A DNA stretch of 64,000 bases from Paenibacillus_S sp043945595 (GTDB lineage: Bacteria; Bacillota; Bacilli; Paenibacillales; NBRC-103111): the NCBI RefSeq assembly GCF_043945595.1, contig NZ_JBIFNP010000001.1, positions 5,890,001 through 5,954,000 of the forward strand. Direction: 5' to 3'. The position numbers and the translations under genes were made by a program. The notes under the pieces were generated by a model. That model had not been told where the DNA came from, ran no database searches, and saw only the letters and a program-made list of their open reading frames with translations. This document shows, one piece after another, positions 21,464-32,399 of the stretch (the stretch's first letter is position 1; the number at the start of each line of letters is the position of its first letter).

Positions 21464-21774
21464 CATGTTCGATACGATCGAACGGCAGCTAAAGATGGTA
21501 AAGAGTAAGATCATAAGATCTACCTCTTTCAAGGATGATTCTATGCTTTGTTTCGTTATCTAGTTTTCAAGGAACAAGCTTTCCTGCAACTGGTAAACGA
21601 AGTTTCCATCGCTTCAGTTGTCAGTAGGTTTGAGAGTCTATTGCACCTCTCAAAACTGAGCAACGAGTGAGTGATATTGCAACTGTTACATCGTGCTAGA
21701 CGATGTCAGTTGTCAACAAAGTTTGCAGCTTGCGCTGCTTTATGTCCGATGACCTACAGTCATCATGGACTCCA

Positions 21775-23325
<1,551 letters not shown>

Positions 23326-23483
23326 TAGAACTTGTAACAGAGCTTGTCTTAAGCTCAAAATTTCTTGCTAGCGAGAATTTGCATTCTCTTTATTTCACTC
23401 ACTCGTTGTTCAGTTTTCAAAGGGCAATGCTTCATTATACTAGTTCTTGTTGTCTCACTGTTCTCTCGAACAGCAGGATATCA

Positions 23484-23703
23484 ATTTACCACATTTACTA
23501 TTCATGTTGCAAGTGTTTTTTTTCAATCCGTTAAGGACTGTTATTTCCAGTCTTGCAATCATCACCGCTCGAAAGCAGCTGAATCAATATAACATAAGTC
23601 CGTTATAAAAAGCAAACATTTTTTCAAATAACATTTACTAACTTAAAATGCTTGTCTTCAATAACGAGATCGTTAATTTATCACAGTTCGTATGCAATTG
23701 CAA
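23484..23703 (-). promoter_or_regulatory. Tandem rrn promoters
   Basis: Three SigA-like promoters point at 16S, each with 17-nt spacing: TTGCAA (23698-23703) with TAAATT (23675-23680); TTGCTT (23610-23615) with TTATAT (23587-23592); TTGCAA (23507-23512) with GTAAAT (23484-23489). AT-rich tracts lie between them. The rest of 23326-23916 holds no gene. Confidence 0.55.
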
Positions 23704-23711
23704 GCTCATCA

Positions 23712-23762
23712 CCAAAAAATCAAAAAGACCCCAAACGACGCGTACCTGCGTTCAGAGCCTTT
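23712..23762 (-). terminator. Terminator after the histidine kinase gene
   Basis: A 14-pair stem including G-T pairs (23749-23762 with 23724-23737), followed on the minus strand by TTTTTGATTTTTT. It separates the two-component operon from the rrn promoters immediately downstream. Confidence 0.6.
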
Positions 23763-23916
23763 AAACTAACTACTATATACAATACAGTTTTTTGTCGGGA
23801 AGCTCAATGTCCGGATTTATTAAAGCAGCAGAACGAAACAGCAGATAAAGGGGACGGCCCCTTCTCTGCAGCCTTTCTGTAGATACGTATTATGGATTGA
23901 ACTGTCTCCAGGATAA

Positions 23917-25393
23917 TTAAACGATAGCCAGACTGGCCAATGGCTGCACGTGTTGGCGGGTGTCATAAAGCGGAATTCTTACTTCAAAGGTACTGCCTAG
24001 CCCCAGTTCGCTTCGCACGCGGATATTTCCGTTATGAAGCTCGACAAGCTCCCTGACGATGGCAAGCCCAAGGCCGGATGAGCCTTTATGCTTCACCGGT
24101 CTGCCTCTTTCCACTTTAAAGAACCGTTCCCAGATGAGCTCTTGATCTTCGGGCGATATCCCTATTCCCGTATCGGTTACCATGATCAGGACGTATCCCT
24201 CCGACGGAACCGCCATCGCCTTCAGTTCTATCGTTCCATTCTCGGTGAACTTGACCGCATTTTTGATCAAATTGTTTAAGATTTGTTCCAACCGGTCTGG
24301 GTCGGCGTAAGCCTGCGGCGAAATTTCATCGATAATGCTGTGAATGACCGTCCCACGGGCCTCGGCTTCCGGCTGGAATTTGAAGGCCAGCTTGGACAGC
24401 ATCGCCTGAACGTCCACCGCCATCCATACGAGATCGATTTCTTTGTTTTCCAGCTTCATCAAATCGGTAATATCATCGACCAGCCGGTTCATATGAAGGG
24501 TTTCATTGTACATAATTTCATAATATTTTTCCCGCGCTGCCTCTTCGATCAGCCCATCCTGCAGCGCCTCCAAAAAACCCTGCATTGCCGTAAGCGGAGT
24601 CCGCAGCTCATGCGACACATTCGCCAGAAAATCATGCCGAAGCTGATTCAGCTGCCTTTTTTCCAGATCAACGCGCGCAAGCTGCTCCACCATGTGATTA
24701 ATGGTCGTCGCCAGCTCTCCGATCTCATCTCTAGAGTTTATCTGAATCCGCTCGCTGTAGTCACCGACAGCAATTTTGGCCGCCGCTTTGTCGATCTGCT
24801 GAATCGGCCGGGTAATTGACCAGGATAAGTAGGAAGAGACGCCAAATGAAAAGAAGATCCCTAGCAAGGTAACCCAAAGGATCGTTTCTCTCAGCTGGGA
24901 GATCGTCTCATTCATCCCTTTCAGAGGCGAATGCAGGACGATACCTCCGTATACATCGTTGTCTTTTCCCCATGGAACCGCAACCGAAAGCATACCTTCC
25001 TTGAGTCCTTCGGACTGATCCCAAACCGCCGGTTCGCCTTTAAGAACTTTATTCACCACATCGGTGCTAACGACCTTGCCAACATTCACCTCATCCTTGG
25101 AGGAGGTAACGACAATATTGCCATCCAAATCGAATATCCAAATACGCGAGTCAAAGGCTTGATCGAAAAATTGCAGCAACTCTTTGAATCCGTCATTCGG
25201 AACCGTTTGATTTTGTATAGCGAGATTGACCTGCTTGGCCTGCCGGATCATCTCATTGCTTTTGGAGTTAACTATGTATTCTTTGGCAAACAAGGAAATG
25301 ACAAGGCCGACCGCGCACAGTCCAAGAAGTGACCGTGACGATGGAGCTGGTCAGCATTTTACGCAGAATGCTTTTATTCGGATTCAGGTACAT
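23917..25393 (-). pseudogene. Sensor histidine kinase with a frameshift in the first membrane span
   Basis: The natural start is ATG 25393, overlapping the stop of the response-regulator gene (AGCATGTACCTGA). It reads MYLNPNKSILRKMLTSSIVTVT, then shifts near 25332 (ACTTCTTGG) into LGLCAVGLVISLFAKEYIVN, completing membrane span 1. The remaining frame runs to 23917: extracytoplasmic sensor, span 2 (ILWVTLLGIFFSFGVSSYL), HAMP, H-box HELRTPLTAM (phospho-His), N-box NNLIKNAVKF, and G boxes DTGIGI and GSSGLGLAI. It would phosphorylate the OmpR-type partner. Without the upstream frame, translation could restart at 25293, leaving a kinase without its first membrane anchor. A one-base indel error is plausible. 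Confidence 0.85.
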
Positions 25394-26139
25394 GCTTCTA
25401 CCTCAAATTTGTAGCCCACTCCCCATACCGTATGAATGCACACATTGCGACAAGGGCTTAACTTTTCTCTAAGTTTTTTGATGTGAACGTCTACCGTTCT
25501 CATATCTCCTAAAAAATCATATCCCCAAACCTGCTCCAGCAGCTGCTCTCTCGTAAACACACTGCCTGGAGATTTTGCAAAAAATGCGAGCAGCTCAAAT
25601 TCCTTGGGGCGCAAGTCGACCTTCGCGCTTCCCGCGATGACCTCCCGGCGGGTGACATGAACGACCAGATCGTCAAACTCATATTGGGAGGGCGCATCAA
25701 CCTCAATAAGCGGCTGCCCCTTCTGCATTCTTCGAAAAATCGCTTTGATCCGCGCAACCAGCTCTCTCGGGCTGAAAGGCTTGGTCATATAATCGTCCGC
25801 ACCGAGCTCAAGACCGAGCACCCGGTCAAATTCATCATTCTTCGCTGTCAGCATAATGACAGGCACATCATAACGTTTAGTAATTTCCCGGCACGTTTCA
25901 AAACCGTCGATCCCCGGCATCATTACATCCAGTATCACAATATCAGGCTTCACTTCCGCTAATATGGCCAAGGCCGAGGCGCCGTCAGATGCTTCTATCA
26001 ATTCAATAAGCTGCTGACGAAAATAGAGTCGTATGATCTCCCTCACATTCGGGTCATCATCGGCAATCAACACTTTCCAGGGCACAGGCGGTTCACACCT
26101 TTCTATGATCCTTATATAGGATTCTGACATCCTTTCCAT
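25384..26139 (-). CDS. OmpR-family response regulator
   Basis: Up to 251 residues; ATG 26130 is the alternative start. Receiver domain with acidic DDD (IADDDPN), phospho-acceptor Asp in VILDVMMPGIDG, Thr in MLTAK and Lys in YMTKPFSP, all intact. The C-terminal winged helix reads VDLRPKEFELLAFFAKSPGSVFTREQLLEQVWGYDF with the recognition helix RTVDVHIKKLREKL. It overlaps its kinase gene by ten bases. Target genes are unknown. Confidence 0.93.
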   Translation of the reverse strand: MERMSESYIRIIERCEPPVPWKVLIADDDPNVREIIRLYFRQQLIELIEASDGASALAILAEVKPDIVILDVMMPGIDGFETCREITKRYDVPVIMLTAKNDEFDRVLGLELGADDYMTKPFSPRELVARIKAIFRRMQKGQPLIEVDAPSQYEFDDLVVHVTRREVIAGSAKVDLRPKEFELLAFFAKSPGSVFTREQLLEQVWGYDFLGDMRTVDVHIKKLREKLSPCRNVCIHTVWGVGYKFEVEACT

Positions 26140-26274
26140 TTTAAGTGGGTAGCCCGTAGTGTATTATTTATACGACTAAGGATTTATGTCGGCAGCATCC
26201 TCAGAATTTGCGTCAGCAAGCCGCTGCGGAAACGCATTTTTCCGGAAAGTTCGGTGCTGAATCCGACTCAACAA

Positions 26275-26303
26275 AAAAAGCCCTCTAGCGAATAGAGGAC
26301 TTT
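26275..26303 (-). terminator. Terminator after the secreted fibre-like gene
   Basis: CCTCTA/TAGAGG stem (26284-26300) with a five-base loop, then GC and seven T on the minus strand, ~70 nt after the stop at 26372. Confidence 0.8.
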
Positions 26304-26371
26304 TACAGTCTGATTAAAGTATGGGAGAAAATGAACTGCTGTTACCGAATTACGGTTAACAGGAATGCAAT

Positions 26372-27244
26372 TTACCATGAAGAAAGCGCCGTTCTTTTCC
26401 ATGTGTTGGGAGCGACACAAACATACATGTATCCGTTGTCCCAAGCGATCTCCCCTTCTTCTCCTGGAGCCGAGGACGAGGCCGGCGTCATAGATTTCCT
26501 GATGCGGACGCTGTCATCGTTGATATCCAGCTTCGTCTTGGCATCCGAGCTGCCAATACCAATGTTGCCGCTGCTGCGGTCAATCGTTAGCGGATTGTCC
26601 AGTGCTTTCCCATCATCGGAATAACGGATAATTTGCAGATTGGAGCCGGCGTTCCCTCCCGATTCCTCGGAAGTGTCGGCACGCATGGCCCAGCGGGGAG
26701 TCGTGATATTCCCGTCGTCCGCTTTGGCAAAGGTCAAATCGCGGTTAATGCCGCCGGTGCCGGCGATTCGTAAAATGCCGTCCATGACATTAAAGTTGGA
26801 GGAATGCGTGCGAATTTCAGAAATATCCTGGTCAAACGGAATTTCCAAGCGGGTAAACAGCTCGTTCGCGTTTTTGCCGTCGGGCGACATCGTCGTTTCA
26901 AACGACATATGATTATGATCGTGCTGCTTGGGGTCATTCGCTTTGGCGTGAGCGACGATAGCCGCTTTGTCTTTTCCGTTCTCGTCCAACCAGGAAATGG
27001 CCGGCTTTGCCCGGTCTTTCGTCCACTGAAGCCGAATCAGATCCGACAAGTGGCCTTCTGAGGAAATCCACTGCTTATCTGTAGAAAGGTGAATCCTATC
27101 GTTATGAGGGACCTCAATGCCTCCTCCCGGTAAAGAAGATTGCTGAAAGGTGTTGGCCATATCGCTGCCGCCCGCAAAAGCCATCCCTGAAATACCGAGA
27201 GCCGCACCGGCCAACAGGGAGACAACCAAACCCATAATTTTCAT
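26372..27244 (-). CDS. Secreted protein with phage-tail-fibre-like C-terminus
   Basis: 290 residues from ATG 27244 behind GAAGGAGG. A signal peptide is visible (MKIMGLVVSLLAGAALGISGMAFA). The body has no enzyme motif I recognise. The C-terminal part has NIGIGSSDAKTKLDIND and GEIAWDNGYMYVCVAPNTWKR, segments common in tail-fibre or collar proteins and in bacterial surface fibres. It is a single-gene unit with its own terminator. It may be a structural surface protein; a chaperone-cleavable fibre is another option. No other phage genes are nearby, so this is probably not a prophage remnant. Confidence 0.7.
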   Translation of the reverse strand: MKIMGLVVSLLAGAALGISGMAFAGGSDMANTFQQSSLPGGGIEVPHNDRIHLSTDKQWISSEGHLSDLIRLQWTKDRAKPAISWLDENGKDKAAIVAHAKANDPKQHDHNHMSFETTMSPDGKNANELFTRLEIPFDQDISEIRTHSSNFNVMDGILRIAGTGGINRDLTFAKADDGNITTPRWAMRADTSEESGGNAGSNLQIIRYSDDGKALDNPLTIDRSSGNIGIGSSDAKTKLDINDDSVRIRKSMTPASSSAPGEEGEIAWDNGYMYVCVAPNTWKRTALSSW

Positions 27245-27294
27245 TTTGTATATCCTCCTTCGTGTTTCTAAAAAAATCCGGTCACGTCGGTCGA

Positions 27295-27462
27295 GGCCGC
27301 TGAAAAAGTCGTCGCTGCGAGGATAGGCTCCTTCTCCTGATCGCCGCTGTGCCAGAATTTCTTGGATTTGTCCCGCTTGCTGCGGTTGAAATCCAGGAAC
27401 AAAGGCGAACGCTTGCGCTTTTACAGAACCATTCCGCAGGCTCCGCTCGTTTTTCAGCGGCC
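27295..27462 (-). repeat. 168-bp MITE-like element with 13-bp inverted ends
   Basis: Perfect terminal inverted repeats GGCCGCTGAAAAA (27295-27307) and its complement (27450-27462) bound a non-coding stretch. The interior has no open frame I can support. No clear target duplication is seen. The orientation given is arbitrary. It could also be a large RNA hairpin at the end of the exopolysaccharide operon, which finishes 25 nt away. Confidence 0.5.
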
Positions 27463-27486
27463 GCCGTCCGTGTCCGGCATGTTCTT

Positions 27487-28771
27487 TTATCGATTACCGT
27501 TCACTAGTTGAATCCATCTGACGTAATCATGGACAGCGATGCCGGAATAGCTCGGATAAAGAGAGAAGTTTTCCTTGACCTGTTTCAATTCCGACTCCAT
27601 GAACGAAGAGTTCGACGTGTAAAAGGTCGTATAATCGGCTTCCGTGCTGGGTAACGTATCCACCGCGACGACAGCCTGTTTCTTAAGTGTTGCCGCCTCG
27701 AGGATGATAGATTTGGCTCTCGCTATAATGCCGTTGCTGCCCTGTGCGCTGTTGCGATAAGCCATAATGACGACACTGTCCGCCTTCTCCAGCAGCCATG
27801 CGCTAAAGGAGTAGCTTGTTCCCGGAACTGTACAGCTACTGATCCAGAATGGAATATCGAAGGCCATCGTCATGCTGCGGTCAGCGTTCCTCACTTCCGT
27901 CTCAATGAGCCGGATCGTATCCATCCATCGTTCGAGTACCCAGGTCTGATTCGTTCTCCACATGCCCAGCGTGTACGGCTCAATATCAAAGTGGTAGCCT
28001 TGAAAGCGTTCCATGGCATCTACTGAATTGTTATACTGCGTAACCGACGCAATCCATTGCTGGATGTAGATATGGTTATAGTCGTAGATCCAATCCGATT
28101 CGCCTGCCAGCGCTTCTACCTTGATACCCAGCTCAGTAGCTTTTCGGATAAAATTCCGGTAGGTCTCCTGGACCGGGATACGTTTCGTAACGAAGATAAA
28201 TCGAAGTTAGCTTTTGGTTGGCGGCAAACTGAAGGATACTGTCACTTTCGGTTTCAATCAGCTTGCTGTCCCAGATCCAGGTAGATCTCTGTGCTTTGTC
28301 CGCCGAAGTTATCACCGCCAAATTCCGCTCATCCACCCAGTCAACATCGGCTCCAAGACCTTCACTGACAGCCCTAAGCGGAACCATGGTACGGTCGCTT
28401 TTGATGACTGCCTGAGCGTCCAGCTTAACAGTCTTGCCATTCACCGAGGCATAATTTTGACCAATGGTCAATATTGTATTGTAACGCTGGTTGTGTAAGG
28501 TTACCTGCTCCAACGAGCGGTCCCATTCCACCTCAGCTCCTAATTTTTCGGCAATTTCTCTCGCGGGAACCATCGTACTGCCCGTCTGCTCATCGATGTA
28601 CGGCTGCGCATCCGTAAAGCTCATCCTTTCCCCGTTCACTTCCACCTCCAGCTCGGTAATAAGAGAATATACCGGAAGAAACAGAGGGACGCTCGTTAAA
28701 ATCAGGCAAAAAACTAAACACGCCATCATCTTTCTCATATTTACATATGGATTAAACAACGCTATATTCAA
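27487..28771 (-). pseudogene. Stalk-domain plus TIM-barrel-like secreted protein, frameshifted
   Basis: The start is TTG 28771 or ATG 28738 (MRKMMACLVFCLILTSVPLFL, signal peptide). Residues ~40-150 form a copper-amine-oxidase-N-like stalk domain (VEVNGERMSFTDAQPYIDEQ, TMVPAREIAEKLGAEVEW, and RTMVPLRAVSEGLGADVDW). After QKLTSI near 28200 the frame breaks. A new frame reads FVTKRIPVQETYRNFIRKAT and ELGIKVEALAGESDWIYDY, then a barrel-like part FQGYHFDIEPYTLGMW to 27487. The Asp-Ile-Glu of FDIEPY resembles the acidic site of glycoside-hydrolase-like barrels. It is the last gene of the exopolysaccharide operon, overlapping or touching glmM, and would act outside the cell on the polymer. One indel separates the halves. 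Confidence 0.7.
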
Positions 28772-30110
28772 GCTCTTCCTTTACCGCCTCTACTATGCCC
28801 TTTACGTAGCTGGACAGTTCCCTTTCATCCGGCCCCTCCGCCATCACACGCACCAAAGCCTCCGTACCCGAAGGCCTTACCAATACCCGGCCGCGGCCGG
28901 CCATTGCGCTCTCGACCTGCCGGATCAGCGCTTCAATGCGCCGGTTGCCTTCCAGCTTGTATTTGTTTTTCACCTGTACATTAACAACGAGCTGGGGAAA
29001 TTTCACTACAGGGGAGGCAAGCTCTGACAGCGGCTTGCCTTCCTGCCGCATCACCTGCAGCAGTTGAAGGGCGGATAATACGCCATCTCCTGTTGTCGAA
29101 TAGTCCAGCATAATGATGTGCCCGGATTGTTCGCCGCCCAGGTTGTACCCGCCTTTCCGCATTTCTTCCATGACGTAGCGGTCGCCAACCTTGCTTTTCA
29201 ACGAATCCATGCCACTGGCTTGCAGCGCTTTGTGAAAGCCGAAGTTGCTCATGACTGTAGATACGACCGTGTTATGCCGTAATCCGCCGTGCTTGGCCAT
29301 ATGTGCGGCAAGAATATAGAGGATATGATCTCCATCCAACAGCTCGCCCTGTTCATCGACAGCAATCAGCCGGTCCGCGTCGCCGTCGAAAGCAAGCCCT
29401 GCATACGCCCGATGCTCCAATACGGCTTGGCGGAGCCGCTCCGGATGCGTGGATCCGCACGCTTTATTAATGTTCGTGCCATCCGGCCGATGATACAGCA
29501 GGACTGTCTCTACGCCCAATTCGAGGAAAAGACGAGGAGCCAGTAAAGAGGCGGCCCCGTTCGCGCAATCGAGCACGACCTTGCATCCGGCCAGCGGCCC
29601 CGATAGGGTAGACTTCAAATAGCTCACATAGTCCTGAGCGCCCTGTGCGTCATCGCGTACGGTCCCGATATCGGCCCCGATAGGCCGGGAGGCCCGGTGC
29701 GGATTCCCCTGCAGGAGGGATTCGACTTCCGCCTCCCATTCATCCGGCATTTTGAAGCCGTCTCTGCCGAAAAATTTGATCCCATTGTCTTCTACCGGGT
29801 TATGGGATGCCGAGATCATCACACCCGCATCCATCTGCGAGTGCCTTGTGACGTAAGCTACGCCCGGCGTCGGCAGCACGCCGAGCCTTACAGCGTCAAT
29901 CCCTGCGGACAATAACCCGGCAACCAGAGCCGATTCCAGCATCGGGCCGGAAATGCGGGTGTCCCGCCCGATCACGATGCGCGGCCTTCTCCCTTCGCAG
30001 CTGCGCGACAGCATATCGCCTGCGATAAGACCTATCTCAAAGACAAGCTCCGGCGATAATTCGCGGTTCGCAACCCCTCTAACTCCATCCGTACCGAAAA
30101 TAACTCCCAT
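28752..30110 (-). CDS. glmM: Phosphoglucosamine mutase
   Basis: 452 residues, the normal length. The start is ATG 30110. Active-site phosphoserine loop GVMISASHNP, metal loop DGDADR (LAFDGDADRLIAVDEQGE), sugar loop GEQSGHI and C-terminal RPSGTEALVRV, all intact. It converts glucosamine-6-phosphate to glucosamine-1-phosphate for UDP-GlcNAc synthesis in the cytoplasm. Its position beside glmS and a glmU remnant inside an exopolysaccharide operon suggests an added, pathway-specific precursor supply rather than the sole housekeeping copy; another glmM elsewhere cannot be confirmed here. Confidence 0.95.
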   Translation of the reverse strand: MGVIFGTDGVRGVANRELSPELVFEIGLIAGDMLSRSCEGRRPRIVIGRDTRISGPMLESALVAGLLSAGIDAVRLGVLPTPGVAYVTRHSQMDAGVMISASHNPVEDNGIKFFGRDGFKMPDEWEAEVESLLQGNPHRASRPIGADIGTVRDDAQGAQDYVSYLKSTLSGPLAGCKVVLDCANGAASLLAPRLFLELGVETVLLYHRPDGTNINKACGSTHPERLRQAVLEHRAYAGLAFDGDADRLIAVDEQGELLDGDHILYILAAHMAKHGGLRHNTVVSTVMSNFGFHKALQASGMDSLKSKVGDRYVMEEMRKGGYNLGGEQSGHIIMLDYSTTGDGVLSALQLLQVMRQEGKPLSELASPVVKFPQLVVNVQVKNKYKLEGNRRIEALIRQVESAMAGRGRVLVRPSGTEALVRVMAEGPDERELSSYVKGIVEAVKEELEYSVV

Positions 30111-30136
30111 ATTGGAACTCCTCTCTCCATGACTTA

Positions 30137-30518
30137 CTAGGCAAAAATGCCCATTCGTGCATAAAAGGCCCGATTCGCCTCCTCCAGCTGTTCGGGGGTG
30201 TTAATCCCCATCACCTCCATCGGGTCCTCGAGGACGATCGCTTCAAATCGCTTCGAGCCGCCGGGTTTGAAGCACGGCATGCGCCGTTCCAAGCCGGTGG
30301 ATCTGCTCAACGAAGGTTACCCGCATTCCCAGATACTCCCTCACCAGTTCCCCCTTATGCCTAATAACAGCCAATATCCGGTTAATGGGCATGCTTTCGA
30401 GCTTGTTGACCAGCCGTCCGATCATCGGCATGCCTCCGACGGGATGAAGCACTTTGGGCAGCTCCGACTTCATCCGCGTGCCTTTACCTGCGGCTAACAG
30501 AATGGCGAATGCCTCCAT
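30137..30518 (-). pseudogene. glmU: glmU remnant, internally deleted
   Basis: The first ~85 residues are a GlmU uridylyltransferase start: LLAAGKGTRMKSELPKVLHPVGG (G-rich loop) and LGTAHAVLQ. The frame stops at 30243 after RRLEAI. In a second frame FEAIVLEDPMEVMGINTPEQ and the rest, equal to the end of the uridylyltransferase domain, runs to a stop at 30137. The ~110 residues between, with the magnesium Asp and other catalytic positions, and the whole left-handed beta-helix acetyltransferase are missing. A direct repeat GAAGCGAT occurs twice at the junction (~30237-30255), as expected from a slip deletion. Not functional by itself. Confidence 0.85.
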
Positions 30519-30538
30519 GTGAATCCCTCCCGTACCGT

Positions 30539-32368
30539 TTATTCGACCGTGACGCTTTTGGCCAGATTACGGGGTTTGTCAATATCGTTCCCTAGCGCCA
30601 ACGAGGCATAATAAGAGATTAACTGCAGCGGAACGACCGCCAAAATCGGCGCCAGCAGCTGAAGGGATGGAGGGATGAAGCAAATTTCGTCCACCGCATT
30701 CAGCAGCTCTACGTTGCCTTCAACGGTGATCCCCATGACGTGGGCCCCGCGAGCTTTGACTTCTTTAATATTGCTGACCGTTTTTTCATAAAGATCCATA
30801 TGTGTAGCCAGCGCAATAACCGGCGTATCCTTCTCGATCAGAGCCAAGGTGCCGTGCTTCAGCTCCCCTGCCGCATAAGCCTCCGAGTGAATATAGGAAA
30901 TCTCCTTTAATTTGAGAGACCCCTCCAGGGCAACGGCATAATCCAGTCCCCTTCCGATAAAGAACAGGCTGTCCGCATCCTTGATGGATTCGGCAAACAG
31001 CTTGACCTCGTTCGCGTTCTCCAGTACCTTCTCCACTTGAACGGGGAGTGCCTTCAAGCCTTTGACCAGCTCCGTGCGACGCGCCGGATCGAGTGTCTGT
31101 CTCTCCTGCGCCAAGTAGACGCTGAACAAATAGAAGGCAAGCAGCTGGGCGGTATACGCTTTGGTCGATGCCACGGCAATCTCCGGACCGGCTTTCGTCG
31201 CGATCACATAGTCCGCATCCCGAGCAATCGAGCTGGTCGGCACATTGGTGATGGCCAATATTTTGGCGCCGTGTCTCCTGCTTTCATGCAGAGCGGCAAG
31301 CGAGTCCGCCGTTTCCCCGGATTGGCTGACGACGATCACCAGCGTTCGATCCGTGATGATCGGGTCGCGATAGCGGAACTCCGATGCGATATCGGACTGA
31401 ACCGGAATGCGCGTTAATTTCTCAATCACCGCACCGCCGACGAGTCCGGCATGATAGGCGGTGCCGCAGGCGATGATGAAAATTTTATCCACGTCTTGGA
31501 AAGCACCCGCTGCGTGCGCCAGCTCCGGGAAGACGACCTCATCCCGGTCATTGATGCGTCCCAGCATTGTGTTTCGCAGCGTGAGCGGCTGCTCATGAAT
31601 TTCCTTCAGCATGAAGTGGTCGTACTGGCCTTTCTCCACCTGGTCGGCGCTCCAATCGATATGCAGCAGCTTACGCTCCGCCGGCTCCGCTGTCTCGGCC
31701 TTCGTGATGGAGATACGGTCCCGGGTAATCACCGCCAGATCGCCATCCTCCAATATATACACCTCGCGGGTATGCTCAATTAAAGCCGAAATATCCGAAG
31801 CTATGAAATGCTCCCCTTGGCCTGCGCCAATAACGAGAGGGCTGGACTGTCTGACCGCGACAAGCTTGTCCGGCTCGCACTCCGCCATAACGCCGAGCGA
31901 ATAGGCTCCCTGCAGCCTCCCGATTACTACACGAACAGCGGCGGCAAGATCGCCCTGGTACGCTTCGGCAAGCAAATGCGCGATCACCTCGGTATCCGTC
32001 TCGGAAGCAAAGGTGACTCCTTTGGCCTCCAGCTCTTTCTTCAGCTCCATATAGTTTTCCACAATGCCGTTATGCACGACGGTAAATTGACCCGACATAT
32101 CCGCATGAGGATGGGAATTCGCATCCGATGGCTTACCATGCGTTGCCCAACGCGTATGACCGATGCCGGCCGATCCTTGCAGCGGCTGCTCGTCCAGCCG
32201 GCTCGACAAGTTGGCAAGACGTCCCTCGACCTTGCTAATTTTGATCCGATCCTGTTCCAATACCGCTATCCCAGCGGAATCGTACCCTCTGTACTCCAGC
32301 TTGCTTAGTCCGTTCAGCAGAATCGGCTGTACGTCCCTTTTTCCGATATAGCCTACAATGCCACACAT
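30539..32368 (-). CDS. glmS: Glutamine-fructose-6-phosphate aminotransferase
   Basis: 609 residues. The N-terminal nucleophile Cys2 is in MCGIVGYIGKRDVQ; glutaminase motifs are GHTRWATHG and HNGIVENY. Two SIS isomerase domains follow (ACGTAYHAGLVGG, VSQSGETADSLAAL, and GRGLDYAVALEGSLKLKEIS), ending in the conserved KSVTVE. It makes glucosamine-6-phosphate, the first step to UDP-GlcNAc. ATG 32368 has an AGAGGAGC site. Only 31 nt separate it from the preceding dehydrogenase gene, so there is no room for the glmS ribozyme that usually precedes housekeeping glmS in Bacillota. Confidence 0.96.
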   Translation of the reverse strand: MCGIVGYIGKRDVQPILLNGLSKLEYRGYDSAGIAVLEQDRIKISKVEGRLANLSSRLDEQPLQGSAGIGHTRWATHGKPSDANSHPHADMSGQFTVVHNGIVENYMELKKELEAKGVTFASETDTEVIAHLLAEAYQGDLAAAVRVVIGRLQGAYSLGVMAECEPDKLVAVRQSSPLVIGAGQGEHFIASDISALIEHTREVYILEDGDLAVITRDRISITKAETAEPAERKLLHIDWSADQVEKGQYDHFMLKEIHEQPLTLRNTMLGRINDRDEVVFPELAHAAGAFQDVDKIFIIACGTAYHAGLVGGAVIEKLTRIPVQSDIASEFRYRDPIITDRTLVIVVSQSGETADSLAALHESRRHGAKILAITNVPTSSIARDADYVIATKAGPEIAVASTKAYTAQLLAFYLFSVYLAQERQTLDPARRTELVKGLKALPVQVEKVLENANEVKLFAESIKDADSLFFIGRGLDYAVALEGSLKLKEISYIHSEAYAAGELKHGTLALIEKDTPVIALATHMDLYEKTVSNIKEVKARGAHVMGITVEGNVELLNAVDEICFIPPSLQLLAPILAVVPLQLISYYASLALGNDIDKPRNLAKSVTVE

Positions 32369-32399
32369 CGTTGTTGCTCCTCTCTATGCTATTGATCGT

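Noticed and set aside
26372..27244. Prophage remnant
   Set aside because: Only a fibre-like segment in a secreted protein; no capsid, tail, lysis or integrase genes nearby.
32369..32399. Possible glmS ribozyme
   Set aside because: Only 31 bases are available before glmS; the ribozyme needs well over 100.
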